This document shows positions 46,257 to 58,440 of a stretch of DNA of 64,000 bases, piece after piece. The notes under the pieces are model-generated. The model searched no databases. It saw only the letters and a program-made list of their open reading frames with translations, and was not told the origin of the DNA. Within the stretch, counting starts at the first letter, position 1; each line of letters starts with the position of its first letter. The position numbers and the translations under genes are program-made. This DNA is from Pseudopithomyces maydicus (lineage: Eukaryota > Ascomycota > Dothideomycetes > Pleosporales > Didymosphaeriaceae), in contig JANTUC010000004.1 in the NCBI GenBank assembly GCA_026873275.1, positions 1,240,001 to 1,304,000 of the forward strand, read 5' to 3'.

Positions 46257-48050
46257 ATGGCGTCTGTTCAGCCATCAACTATCCGAACTGCTGCCCACAG
46301 GCGCAAGTTCTCTCTCGTGAAATGCGAAAGGTGCCGATTAGATAAACAGAAATGTCTTCCGACAAAACGAGAATGGCCTGCTCGCTGCGATCGATGCGCT
46401 GAGAAGGACTTTCCATGTTCGCCCGGCAGGCGAATCCAACGTAAATCCAAGCATAACGTAGAATCGTGAGTCACCAAGCGATCAACCGTAACGCATAAGA
46501 TTTACTAACATCTTCGAGGCCCGTCACAAACTCGATCTCTCCAGATCCTGTTCCGCTCAGTTTACCACCCCCTCGACCAAGCTTCAGCTCCATAGATCCA
46601 AATTATCTAGATATCGACGAGAGAATCATACACGATTTCGGGACTCTTCTCAGTTGCCACGGCATCATGAATCTGGCCCTAAAGCGACTTCATGATCTCA
46701 AGAGATCCGCGATCAACCCCTTTCTCGACAAATGGCACACAGAGATTGAGTTCAATCGCGCTCTTAGCCAGGGTCCCTATGAACAATTGATGATCTTCTT
46801 CGAAAAACTAGAGCTGAAGCTCGCTGACATGCGAAGAAGGTTAGTGTTCCATGCACGACGCCATTGGTTGGATCCGGGCTCTGCAGCAGATCTCATTCAT
46901 CATTCTTTACCGTTGTTCTCATGGCAGACTCTCTGCCCTGTCTGCTTCGGACTGGATGACGATGACGTTCTTCACGATCTTGAGAATAATAGTGAGTCAC
47001 GCCCATGTATACTGCAGATCAGTGAAGTTGACGGCTTGCTGCAATCCAGGGAATTATAGTAGGGCTTACCTTGCGCGTCTAAGTCGGTTGAATCGTCATT
47101 TCGTCGTCCAATACCACTGGAAAGAAGACGCACCGGCTTTGTTGGATGCTGAGCTCTCTAAACTGGATTCGCTCTCCCTCGAGGCTAATGATTCTATACA
47201 AGATGTGCTCGCCAGACACGACTTGTTCGACTCATTACCCGACGAATCTCAGTACAACATGTTATTCCGATCCGACGAGATCAACTTTGGAATGGCATTA
47301 GACAGTAAAGCACCTATGGACTGTCTAGGTCGAACAGGTCTACACCAGGCCCTCGATGCGGTTGCAACTTTGGAAACACAGTTCCACCAGCGCAGGTCAA
47401 CGCTGCTAGGACAGCTGGAGAATTTCATCGCCGGTGAACCACTCCACCACATTAATCAGCAGGATATCCTCGGTCGTACGCTTTTACACCTTGCATGTGA
47501 AAATGGATGGACTGAAGGCGTACGAGAATTGCTTGCAAAGGGCGCGGTGCCAAACCTCAAAACTGCCTATGGAAGCCTCCCATTACACTACGCTGCTGCC
47601 GGTGAGCATTACGAAATAGTGCAAATGCTACTAGATAGACATTCAAACGAAGATGCCAATGTGTTGGATTATCGCAGTAACACAGCTTTGTATTACGCTT
47701 GCAAGGGCACGTTCTTCATGCTCATCTCTCTTCTCCTCCATTCCATCCATCCTCGTTTGGGGGGAACACCAGAGACTCCGGTACCGCTACTCAAGGTATG
47801 TGGTCTTTGATATTCGGCGAAGTTCTCAGTTGTTAATCCAAGAGACTATAGGCAATCGAAATTGGGGATAAAAGCATAATACAACTATTGTATGAGAGTA
47901 AGCCTAGCCCAATATTTAGTGTGTACGTGTGCGAGGTGTATTAACTTGTTCGAAACAGAAAGCGCAGACGCGAACTCTCTGGAACATTCATCGTTAGGCA
48001 TTGATTCGGGGATCTGGTTATCCAATTTAGGTGTCCATATCGCATATTGA
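46257..48050 (+). CDS. Zn2Cys6-ankyrin repeat protein
   Basis: A probable DNA-binding protein with a fungal binuclear zinc cluster at the N-terminus and ankyrin repeats at the C-terminus. Five exons keep one frame: 46257-46465, 46519-46991, 47050-47795, 47852-47897 and 47959-48050; 521 residues. The zinc cluster (about residues 23-53) is C-x2-C-x6-C ... C-x2-C-x6-C: CERCRLDKQKC, then CDRCAEKDFPC. A helical middle ('GTLLSCHGIMNLALKRLHDL') follows. Ankyrin repeats start near residue 390: 'DILGRTLLHLACENGWTEGV', 'YGSLPLHYAAAGEHYEIVQM' and YRSNTALYYACKG. Introns have GTGAGT/GTAAGC donors, and intron 1 has a CTAAC branch site. The usual fungal-specific transcription factor middle domain is absent, so it may act as a corepressor-like or NF-kB-like regulator; that is inference. 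Confidence 0.8.
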
Positions 48051-48451
48051 ATATTGGGCTCTCTTGCACATGCAAGATTCTGTGACCAATCAGATAGCGT
48101 TAGTGGCTGCGCTAGTCCCAAGTGGGTTTTCTGTATGGCGCAATCGGCTTAGTCATAGCATCTACACTAGTGTAGCTACCACCGGTGTCGGCCAAAAATT
48201 GTCGTGCATTACAAGCCTGCAGCCCCTGTGTAATTGGCAACTTCAACAAATTGTAACACTCCTTTGCTGTTACAAACCAGTCTTTACTTTTGTTACCTAA
48301 AACCTGGGTGGTCATCTTCCTGGGTAATACATACCCAAGTACCGGCAGTAGTGCTCACGCCACCATACACCATCTGGGCTAACTCTCGCCTTTGTTTTTG
48401 CATAATTGGACTTTTCCCCTTCATTCACCCCAGGTCTCCACTTCAAGCATC

Positions 48452-49822
48452 ATGGCTACCCTCATTCGCAATCCCACTACGTGCACCAAGGTAGTGTCTG
48501 CTGCAGGACGTTCTGCATCAAATCGGCATGCCACCACAAGAACCTTTGCCTCAGTGGCACCTGTCGCATCTACATCCCGAAGCCATAAAGTGGTAGTCGT
48601 CGGCGGAGGTACCGCTGGAATGACAGTGAGCCACCAACTTTTGCGGACTGGGAAGTTCACCCAAGATGACATCGCAATCGTCGATCCTGCCGAGTTCCAT
48701 CACTACCAGCCTGGATGGACGTTAGTCGGTGGAGGCTTGAAGAATAAAGAAGACCTGCGCCAACCTCTCACGAAGCTCGTTGATTCAAAGCTGAAGTTTT
48801 ATAACGAGCAAGTTGGTGGTTTCTCGCCGGACGAGAATTTGATTACGCTTAGCAATGGCGATCAATTGAACTATGAACAACTCGTGGTCGTTCCCGGAAT
48901 CAATGTCGACACTAGCACGATCAAAGGTCTTCCTGAGGCGCTGGCTGACTCGAAGTCTTCGGTATCCACTATCTTCAAGTACGATACCTGTGACAAGGCT
49001 TCTAGGAATATCAAGGATTTCAAGAAGGGTACCGCCATCTTCACGCACCCAGCCGGCGCCATCAAGTGCGCAGGCGCCCCTCAAAAGATCATGTGGCTAG
49101 CATCCGACCACTGGCAGCGTGCTGGCCTTTACAACTACAACGATCCTTCCTCTTCGCCTATCAATATCTCTTTCGCTACGGGTTTACCAGTCATGTTTGG
49201 TGTACCCAAGTACAACGCCACCTTGGAAGAGCTGCGAAAAGAGCGGGGTATTGTGGGACTGTTTCAGCACGATCTTGTCGAGATCAACGGCGACAAAGCT
49301 ATTTTTGCGCGCCCAGATGGTGCGGAAAAGGTTGAAAAGAGATTTGATCTCCTGCACGCCGTGCCAAAGATGGGCCCCTACGCATTTGTCAAGAGCAGCG
49401 CTCTGGCCGACCAGGCTGGCTATGTCGATGTCGACCAGGCTACGCTTCAGCATAAGAAATACACCAACGTATGGTCTGCTGGCGATGCGTCGTCTCTCCC
49501 CACTTCCAAGACTGCAGCCGCTATCACAGCTCAGGCGCCAGTCCTTGTCGACAATATGCTTCGATCGATCGATGGTAAGGAGGTCCAGACGGGCTACGAT
49601 GGGTACACATCTTGCCCGCTCCTGACCGAGTATGGCAAGGTTCTTCTTGCAGAATTCAAGTATGGAGGCGTTCCAAAAGAGACATTTGGAAAGATGTTCG
49701 GTATTGATCAGGGAACGCCAAGGAGGGCTTTCTATCATTTGAAGAAGGATTTCTTCCCGTGGGTGTACCAAAACCACATGGTTAAGGGTAGATGGGGTGG
49801 ACCGAACGGCTTCATCCGATAA
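48452..49822 (+). CDS. Sulfide:quinone oxidoreductase, mitochondrial
   Basis: This flavoprotein oxidises sulfide and passes the electrons to ubiquinone (Hmt2/SQOR family). The single exon gives 456 residues. Residues 1-45 are a basic, Ser/Thr/Ala-rich mitochondrial presequence ('GRSASNRHATTRTFASVAPV'). The FAD-binding Rossmann motif is 'KVVVVGGGTAGMTVSHQLL' (about 46-64). 'EFHHYQPGWTLVGGG' (about 81-95) is diagnostic of eukaryotic SQORs. A second FAD contact 'NVWSAGDASSLPTSKTAAAI' lies near residue 345. Cysteines near residues 209 (IKCAG) and 390 (TSCPL) are candidates for the redox pair. The C-terminal 'FPWVYQNHMVKGRWGGPNG' matches the membrane-contacting end of the family. The ATG at 48452 is the start that gives a sensible presequence. 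Confidence 0.93.
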   Translation: MATLIRNPTTCTKVVSAAGRSASNRHATTRTFASVAPVASTSRSHKVVVVGGGTAGMTVSHQLLRTGKFTQDDIAIVDPAEFHHYQPGWTLVGGGLKNKEDLRQPLTKLVDSKLKFYNEQVGGFSPDENLITLSNGDQLNYEQLVVVPGINVDTSTIKGLPEALADSKSSVSTIFKYDTCDKASRNIKDFKKGTAIFTHPAGAIKCAGAPQKIMWLASDHWQRAGLYNYNDPSSSPINISFATGLPVMFGVPKYNATLEELRKERGIVGLFQHDLVEINGDKAIFARPDGAEKVEKRFDLLHAVPKMGPYAFVKSSALADQAGYVDVDQATLQHKKYTNVWSAGDASSLPTSKTAAAITAQAPVLVDNMLRSIDGKEVQTGYDGYTSCPLLTEYGKVLLAEFKYGGVPKETFGKMFGIDQGTPRRAFYHLKKDFFPWVYQNHMVKGRWGGPNGFIR

Positions 49823-50226
49823 AGGCATGAACACCAAATTTGCATGTAATTCTCATTCCGAATGAAGATCGTTAGAGCGAAGGCACCAATGGAATAGTGG
49901 GGTGGAGGTGGACAGAGAATATGTAGTCGGCACCGGTCTGTAAGATGCTGCGAAGTTGTTAGTCATAGTCTCCTTATCATAGACATTAAATGTAAACCAG
50001 ATGCGTTTTGAAGATTCTTTTTCGTTATCAAGCATGCCCGGTGCACTGGAAGGATTATATGTTCACCTTCACACCTGGTTCCTAGCTACAGGTATTACTA
50101 GTCGCTAACACTGAAATGGTTAGCCATAACGAACGGGGTACATAGGATCGCTGCCTAGCCTTGGAACCCTGTCCAACTACACGCTGGCCCATCACCCTGC
50201 TTCTCAGCTTCTCCAAACAGAACACG
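49823..50226. other. Intergenic region
   Basis: About 400 bp, 3' flank of the SQOR gene and short promoter of the next gene. Nothing else seen. Confidence 0.4.
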
Positions 50227-51307
50227 ATGTCAAAACTTCCCTCGGAATTAAAAGAAGAGATACTCACCGTCCTGGTCGATTCCTATGGCGACGACGACCC
50301 CGCCTATCAATGGACCCAACTACGCAATCTATCTCCATTTCAAAGGCGTCGCATTGAGAATTATTTTGAAAAATTTTGGCTACCGAAAGTAGTATGCACA
50401 TTTTATGCTAACCTCTGGTGGTCATGGGACTACACGCTTGAGAGCACGGATGCACAATCGTGCGGCGGCCTTGCTACTTTCAAACACACCTTGGATCCTG
50501 GCAAACCCATGAATGATTCCATGAAGAGAGCATGGACAGAGAAAGAGTACGGCGAGCCCACGATGATTTTGCGTTGTGGTGAGGGCTTCTTAGGCCGTGG
50601 ACTGAAGGGGGGGCACATAATTAGTGACCTAAAGTTACCAGACTTGGAGGTTACAGATGAAGGCCTAACTATTCGTTTTGAATGGCGCAAAACTCTAAAT
50701 GCACTGTTTCGGGAAGAAATCATGCTAGGCAAGCTTCGGAATACCTTCGTATGTTTACAAGGTTCATCCTTTTGTATTTGTGGGGTAGAAGACTGACCGT
50801 ACGCAGCTGGAAAATGCTATTCGAGACTTTTCGCAGCTACAGGAAATGGATACCCAAATTGATCAGCCGACACTGAACCAATATCTTATCAAACGTCTCT
50901 GTCTGGATATCCAAATGCAGAGTCGTAGTGATGTCGTGCGTCACCGTCATGCTCGTGCAAATACTACCGGTCAGTCTGATCCCAAATTTGATACATCGTC
51001 CAGTAAACTTACTTGTGAAGTTCCTGTCAACAAATATTTACATTGGGGCTTAGAACGCCCGACTGGTCCAACTATACAAGAGGTCGCTCTCCAAGAAGAG
51101 AGCATGGTTTTGTGTTTACCAGGGTGGCAAACTATGGACAACGAAACACTTCTCGACCTGTATGCGGAAGAGTTCGGTTGGTCCTGTTGTACCACACAGC
51201 AACGTACTGATGATTTAGATTTACAGAAGGCTCGAAGGGATGGCTGGAGACCTCCAGGCGTTTTTCAACGAAAAAGGCAGCGTGACCGTTACGATCCTTT
51301 GAATTGA
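50227..51307 (+). CDS. Unknown fungal protein
   Basis: No family is recognised. Exons are 50227-50748 and 50807-51307, separated by a 58-nt intron (GTATGT donor, CTGAC branch, AG at 50806); 340 residues. It starts 'MSKLPSELKEEILTVLVDSY', which resembles the first helix of an F-box-like domain, but no second F-box half is clear. The middle contains 'KFWLPKVVCTFYANLWWSWD'. The C-terminal half is charged and ends in Arg-rich 'FQRKRQRDRYDPLN'. No signal peptide or membrane span. It is compositionally like a lineage-specific accessory protein. Confidence 0.6.
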
Positions 51308-51921
51308 TCGCTTTGTTTTCTGTTGATTTTACATTCTACTTAGCCCGGTTACTGCGCCTTTTTCGTTCGCCATCAGCTTGATGTTCTACAAGTTTAAAAA
51401 TACGATTGGTCTCTAGAAATGTAAGGTCGAACCGAATCGTATTATTTCCATATACATGTGCACCACGAACGTTAGTGAACAGGCTCATGAATGCTGGACT
51501 TACTCGCCTTTGTTCTTAAGACCTGCGCAACTCATGCAAAATCTCTTCGGTGTTTCCATGTGATTATGACACATTTATAAAGGGAACGAAGTTCGGTGGA
51601 TCATCGCACCGACAGGGTTGGCGGAAAAACAGCGCGGATAGGCTAATGGATCCCACGCCATCGCTCCCCACAACTTCGCCATACGCTATTCCACGTCGAA
51701 CGAGCCCAATCTGAGTTACAGGCTTCGAAGTATGTACGGTCGCCTCTAGCCAGGGCCTACTGTTCCTATCTGAGGACAGCTATCTTACTGTACATTGGTG
51801 GGCCGGGTAATTCACCTGCTGCGGCATAATGACCGAAGCCAAGCAGGGCTACCGGCAGGTAAATATAAAATTAATGCTGTAGCATTCTCCCCTCTGATTC
51901 CGCCTGCAATCGGGATCAAAG
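51308..51921. other. Intergenic region
   Basis: About 610 bp. No gene. A T/C-rich stretch precedes the lyase start; no repeats seen. Confidence 0.4.
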
Positions 51922-54650
51922 ATGTGGAATATAGCGCTCGCTCTCCTCGTCAATGCCGTTGTTGCACAGAAGCAGTCTGATACTGCGGTGAAAGTAAAAT
52001 GGCTAGAAGGGACTCCGAAAATCAACACCGGTACAACATTCGGCCTGCCATGGGCCCGTGGGCAGCATTTAGCCAATGCAACCTCCTTCGCAGCGTCTTC
52101 AGGAAATCTTCAATCTTGGATAACCGCATACTGGCCTGATGGAACGATTAAATGGACTGGACATGCGATTGACGCATCGGATACGCCAGCTAGCGAATAC
52201 ATCGTTACCGCTTCGGGGATTGGCAATGGCACTGCAATAGGATCTACAAAGAGGGCGACCGGTTTCTCTGGGATAAAAGTTTTGAAGAAACAGAATGATA
52301 TCCTAGTGGATACTGGAAAGCTAACAGCTTCTTTCCCAAATTCTGGCAATATATTGATCTCATCGATTAAGTCCTCGAGTGGGAAGATCGTTGGAAAGAA
52401 TGGCCGCTTGGTTTTAAGATCGCAATCTGGTATACGCGAGGATGGAGAGGAAAGCCAAATCGATTACTTCAATTTCGAGAGTAAAATATATAATACGACA
52501 ATATCAGAAGGCACGAATCGAGCGTTGGTGACTGTTCAGGGTATACACCATGATACGGCTGGCTCTCACAAGGATTGGCTCCCATTTACCCTTCGGTTTT
52601 ACTTGTACGCCAACTCAGACGCCATCAGGACAGTCCACACCATTGTTTACGACGGAAACTCCAAGTCTGATTTTATTTCCGGGCTTGGAGTTCGTTTTGA
52701 TATTCCTCTTGCCAATGAGGAACTATTCGATCGATATGTCAGGATTGCCGGGACAGATGGAGGTGTCCTCCATGAAGCAGTGCAGGGAATCACAGGATTA
52801 AGGCGTGACCCCGGGGAAGTCGCGCGCAAAGCTCAGTACAACGGAACCAAGACACCTGCTAAAGATACTTGGGACTCTAGAGTTACCAGTCGTCTCAAAT
52901 GGATTCCGACGTGGAACGACTATCGTCTTACGCAACTTTCGGCCGACGGCTTCAACATTGCCAAGCGAACCAAAGCCGGGCAGAGCTGGGTGAAAATCCC
53001 AGGGGGTCTCGAGTAGGAGGGTTGGCTTATCTCGGAGGCGCCACAGCTGGTGGATTGGCTGTTGGTCTCCGTGATTTCTGGAAGAAATACCCCACTAGTA
53101 TCGACATTTCCAACGCTGCAAGTGACGAAGGTTCAATAACATTATGGTTATACAGCCCGTCAGCTGAGGCAATGGATTTACGTCCTTATCATGACGGCCT
53201 TGGTGAAGACACATACGAAAAGCAGCTGGATGCGCTGGAAATCACCTACGAGGATTACGAAGATCGCTACAACACCCCGTATGGAATCGCAAGAACCAAT
53301 GAGATCTTCATCTATGCATTTGACAGCACTCCGTCTGCCGATACTCTTTCTGCACTAACAGATCATACCAATCAACCGCCGGTGCTTTTTGCGGAGCCTA
53401 GTTACATTCGGGAGACCAGAGCTCTTGGTTCCTACTGGGATGTACCTGGATCCGGAAATAGCTCCGCTACCGACGCAACGACTATCGAGTCGCATCTGCA
53501 ATTCCTGACCCAATTCTATCAAGATCAAATCGAGCAGCGTCGCTGGTACGGATTTTGGGATCATGGTGATATCATGCATGGTTATGATACGGATAGACAT
53601 CAGTGGAAATACGACATTGGCGGCTATGCCTGGGACAACTCCGAACTATCACCAGATCTCTTCTTCTGGAATCAGTTTCTGCGAACCGGTCGTTCAGACG
53701 TATATCGCCTAGCAGAAGCGCAAGTCCGTCATGGCGCGGAAGTCGACTCATACCACCTTGGAAACTTCACTGGCCTTGGTACGAGGCACGGCGTTCAACA
53801 CTGGGGCGATTCCGCGAAACAAGGCCGCATATCCACACCAGTATACCGCAAGACGTTTTATTATTTATCTGGTGGTGACGAAAGGACAGGGGATCTCGTT
53901 CACGAGGCTCTTCAAGCTGAGCAAGCTTTCGTTCTGGTTGATGCTCGACGAAAAGTGCGTGATCCGAGTGTCATATACAAACCCGACCCTAAAGCTCTCT
54001 ATCTCAACTTCGGTACCGATTGGGCTGGTTTAGCAGCTGCACAACTGTTAGAATGGGAACGCCGCGGCCCACGTTGGGAAGAAGCACGTGACAAGCTTCT
54101 CGAGACCGCAAGAACCTTTCCAAAGCTCAAGTTCGGTTTTGTTACTGGAGAAGCTCTGTATAATTCGGAAGACGGATCCTGGGCACCTCCTCCAACTGAT
54201 CCAAACAACAACGGCACCATTAATGTATCACATCTTTCTGCAGTCTTCGGTGTTCTAGAAACCCTAGATCAGCTTTTCGAACACTATCCGGAGATCTCGA
54301 AAGATTTCGTAAATGCATGGCTGGACTATTGCTACTACTATGGTGCGCCAAAAGAAGAGCAAGCAAAACGATATGGTAAGGACTTTGGCAAGCTCAATCT
54401 TCGACAAGGCCACTCTCGGTTGACAGCGTATGTGGCAAATCGAAGAGGTAATGAAACACTTGCAAAAAGGGCTTGGAACGAGTTTTTGAACGACAACAGC
54501 GCAGACGAACTTAGCCCAGATGATCCATGGGCAACTGTACGATTCAACGGAAGTCAAGTGTTTACTCCAATGGATGAAGCGGATTGGATTACGACGAATG
54601 CAGCGGCGCTGTATGGTTTGGCTGGTATTGAACTTCTAGCACTTGTTTAG
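51922..54650 (+). CDS. Secreted PcRGLX/YetA-like polysaccharide lyase, frame shift at a G run
   Basis: A large secreted enzyme related to Penicillium exo-rhamnogalacturonan lyase PcRGLX and bacterial YetA, expected to act on pectic rhamnogalacturonan or a similar uronic-acid polymer. The product is about 909 residues after correction. The signal peptide is MWNIALALLVNAVVAQ. An N-terminal beta-rich part ('VKVKWLEGTPKINTGTTFGL', 'SWITAYWPDGTIKWTGHAID') runs to about residue 360. The frame then stops after 'SWVKIPGG' at the G5 run 53002-53006 and resumes one frame over as 'RVGGLAYLGGATAGGLAVGL'; one more G joins the halves. The C-terminal alpha-helical part includes 'RWYGFWDHGDIMHGYDTDRH' and 'YDIGGYAWDNSELSPDLFFW'. 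Several N-glycosylation sites are present. No introns are needed. The exact CAZy class cannot be set from sequence reading. Confidence 0.8.
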
Positions 54651-54938
54651 TCGGGTGAAAACGCTTGATTTGACTTAGTATATATACTTCAACCCTGTTC
54701 GTGTTATCGATTCTTGGAGATCACCCAATTAAAATTTTGCTGTATCTTATTAATTCTTGCTGCATTTAGATACAACAATAATAAGACTACGTAATCAACT
54801 ATCAGTGCTCTTCCTGAGATTGATCCCAATATAGCTTCATCGTACAAAGCATTTCACCGTACATTGTAAGCAGGTCCTGATCTAACTTCCACACATCGAA
54901 CTTTAGATACCATGAGTTTATCCAAAACCTGTACAACT
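54651..54938. other. Convergent 3' flanks
   Basis: About 290 bp of AT-rich sequence between the lyase and the astacin gene; nothing else seen. Confidence 0.3.
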
Positions 54939-56151
54939 CTAGTATGGGTAAGCTTTCTTTACGGCCTCAACATCTCCTTTGCTGATTCCATAATTTACTG
55001 GAAATGGGCGTTCCTCGCCATTAGCAAGATGAGTGATGTCGGCTTTCGAGGGGTCCCACTGCATGCTACCATCGGACCTAAAGTACTGTTTCTGGCCGTT
55101 GACGATCACCATGGTGGGATAGTGCATTATGGACTGCCAGTCGTAAGGCGCGATCGCTTTGTCGCTCGGGAGATTTTTGCAGTAGGATGGAAACGTGCTT
55201 CCGCACATCAGCGCGTATGCCAGGTTCTCTTCTTTCTCTGTGCAGAGGTATTCTCCCATCTTTCTCCTACCCTCGGGGTCGTGTACCCATTTCTCAAAAG
55301 GCTGGGGCGGACCGCCTGGTTGTCGAACACCGAACTTCTCCAAGCAGAAGTCAATCGATTGTTCGTATCCATTAAGATTTTCGCACCGCAATTTTATGGG
55401 AGCATCGGGATGTTGGTGTTCATGCGCAAGCCCTATAACTGAGGAATAATTAGTATCAATGCTCTCAATAATGGAAAAAGATATTGCTTACCATGTCCAA
55501 TCTCGTGAAGATAATACCTAAGATGATACGAGGTCGCAGTCGCTCCAGGAAGTTCAATCGGCTTAAGTTCCATAAAATGGCGACCCGGTTGGTTCTGTGG
55601 TGTGGCTCTATTCCCAGGCAGAAACCCCATGCGAGAGATATAGCGGTTGCTCTTATGGATAGCGAGGACCCAGTCATAACCGGCCGGTAAATTCCAGGTT
55701 CCAGTATCGCCGGCATTCTTGTAGTCATCTTTGTAGCAGTTCATCTGGATTTGTGCGAAATAGAGACGGTGACCGGCTTCCTTGGACGGGCCTTCGTGTT
55801 GCGGACCCCCAAGCTGTCGGTACCATTCCCAGATTGCAACGTCGACATTGAGCCCGATCAACTTCCGAGCTTCATCGTCCGCATAACAGTACATGATGAG
55901 ATTCAAGCCTTTTCCTTCCATGGTCATCTCATTGCTTTGCGGCCAGCCAGTAACCCCTGAATAGGCCTCGTTTGCCCACACGGCACGAGCTTGGAAGAGC
56001 TTCTCATCAAGGAGTTGATGTGTCTCATAGGCTGCAGATATATTATAGGATGGTATATCGGTCTGCGAAAGCGGGGGCGCATGTCGATAGCAACGGCAAA
56101 AGCGGTTGGGAAGAGCGCTATCATGGCGCAGGTGACCGCACGGAACTTCAT
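54939..56151 (-). CDS. Secreted astacin-like zinc metallopeptidase, frame shift at a C run
   Basis: An M12A-type secreted metallopeptidase. Exons are 56151-55492 and 55438-54939 (53-nt intron, GTAAGC donor), about 386 residues after correction. The signal peptide MKFRAVTCAMIALFPTAFA is followed by the frame break at a run of five C (plus strand G 56073-56077). Adding one C gives a continuous pro-region that runs into 'ETHQLLDEKLFQARAVWANE'. The zinc site HEIGHVIGLAHEHQHPD spans the intron, with His216, His220 and His226 as ligands and Glu217 as catalytic base. The Met-turn is SIMHYP (Met325). Extra cysteines (CENL, FCLEK, CTEKEEN, MCGST, YCKNL) suggest disulphides. The gene lies tail to tail with the lyase, another secreted enzyme, but no co-regulation is evident. 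No C-terminal CUB or EGF domains are present. Confidence 0.82.
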
Positions 56152-58440
56152 TGTCGAAATCAGTCAGTAAGGTTGTCGCAAAAGCTTCGGGGACGCTGGG
56201 GTAGGCGGTTGCTACTGTTGTCTGTTCGAGCGAAGAAATGCAAGAAAGGCTGGGGTAGTGGTGTTCATATAGGCCTCAGAGGGCGAATTACCCCAGGTTG
56301 AGTTGAAAACTCATCACTGTCAACCAATTTCTTGTTTGCAAAAAACGTGCACTTCAGTAGTATTCCGTTGGTATCATTGAGTCAATCAGCCACGGCGAAA
56401 GTGGCCAAGGCGGACCTGGTAACACGGTCTCTTAAATCAACATCCCGAAGGGGGGACACCCTTTTCCCAGAGCGAGCTCAACAACAATAACGAAATAACA
56501 ACGATCACCCCGAGAATCCACCGAGACATCGGAAACAACGAAGAAGCAGTATGCTTAGAAACTCACGCTGAAAGTCATAGTATTGAACAAACATCCCCAA
56601 AAAATAGTACAGTAAACTATAGAAAGCTCTGGAATTGTCAACCCAAACGAGTCCAAGTTCCTAAGGAGGATATGTGTGACAATAAGATATACCATAGTAA
56701 AATAGATATAACTTGATTACCACGGCGATAGTCAGGTTAGAGAATTGATATCAAAGGGTGTACTGTACCATGCTAGAAAGCTAATCATCGCAGCGGGGAT
56801 ATTGGTCTTTCTCATTCACTCCTAGTGCATGGAACTGTAAAATTCATTAGAATACAGTGGCTGAAACTTGTGACACGCGCACACATCCTCACCTGCGCAC
56901 CTGCGCACTGCTCACAGTGCACAAACCTCGAGTGTAAAATACTGGGTAGTATCAAACCCTTGACCTAAGAACAGCTTTTTGTTCTTAACATAGCCTTGAT
57001 ATTGGAAAATTTGACAGTGCGAAATTGCTTAAGATTCATTTCGACGGGGAGCATATTTGGGATGGCGATTTTGTAACGGCAAGTAAAAGCCAAACATCGA
57101 TTGTCATATTCAACATAGTTATGGAACCCTAACTAAGCTTCTATCGGATGTGGAAAATATATCGGTTGTAACTGTTGCCGTTGTCCATGCTGACGTTATA
57201 TTCTGGGAAGCGCTGCTATCAAACACTAACTCGGCTGATTCCTCGTATACCTGGTGCTACAAAGAATACGGTGCTGGACCTACAACTGTAACTGAGGAAA
57301 CTTGGGCTTCTACGTGGCTCCGGTAGTGCTGCATAAAAGACTTCATATGGATCCAAGTGACTGCGCTCAGTATCGAGCTTGAATCTCTCAAAGTAGAAGA
57401 CAGAGATTTCAGTCGCGTGAAGAAGGCACTCGATCCACCTACCAGGTTTTCCCTGACCCCTTCCCAGCTACGATAATCCATTGCGCCACTAGGGGCAAAA
57501 TCTCCGAGTCCGTTAGCGTGCATCTAAGACTGCATCGTGATTTCATTGGATGCGACCGACCTTCGCTTCCCCGCAGTCCGAAGCTGAAGCTCGGATCCTC
57601 CACCTAGGGTCCGTCAACCAAACAATTACACGCCGATGGCTGGAATCTGCAGCCCTGAAGACCCTGGTATCTCGTGTAGGGATAGATTTTCGGTTCCAGA
57701 ACCTTAATCTTCCCTGGCTCATGGTCACCGTAGACTTGCGATACATAGTTCTAGAGTGTGTTTAATGTATAAAAAGTTACTACAGCAATGAAATTCAAGC
57801 GCATGTGCTTAGAAGACGATGACTAGCGGTACCAGAGAAAACATTGCACATGGGGATGGAATCTATGTTTATTAGGCTGCTTGACTGTCAACATGTGTAA
57901 TTACGGTGGGATCTCCGATGCTCATTAGCACTGACCTGCAGATACGCGCCTCAGACGGCTGGCCAAAATGGAAAGGGATTGGATCTGAACACAGCAAACG
58001 GCAAGGCTTCATGAGCTAGCCAGTGATAAATGATCAATTCGTACTAGTCGTCAGCGTCGTATCTCAACATTCAGCGGGCCGGTGGGGACGGTACCTGTGG
58101 CTTCCAACCAGAATTCCAGTCAGCAGCTTAGATTAGTTGTTCTGGTTGGATGGCAGCGACCCATGATTTCCCGATCCGTAGCTGGCACGTGTATCACCAC
58201 AACTCGACATGACAGTAGCCGTGTCAGCCATGCCCGATCCCGACAGCAGCATGAACAGGCTAGCGTTGGTCTACCAATTTGAAATTTGATAAAGAGCTGT
58301 CACTGGAATCTCGGAAGAAAACTCAATCTTGTCTCAACCTCACAATCCTTTCTTCTGAATTGAGCAGGATATAATTACTAAGAGTCCTCACTTGTTCTTT
58401 GCTTCGAGCTTAGGATTTGGACGTGATACAAGCCTTCAAT
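56152..58440. other. Long gene-poor region
   Basis: In 2.3 kb no supported gene was found. A CA/GC-rich patch with repeated CACCTGCGCA-like units lies at about 56890-56935. The minus-strand open frame at 57257-57523 has no family signature. The last 150 bp should hold the promoter of the MFS exporter. No transposon ends, tRNA or 5S copy seen. Confidence 0.45.

Noticed and set aside
57257..57523. 88-codon minus-strand open frame in the long intergenic region
   Set aside because: No homology-like features, no splice partners, no promoter signs.
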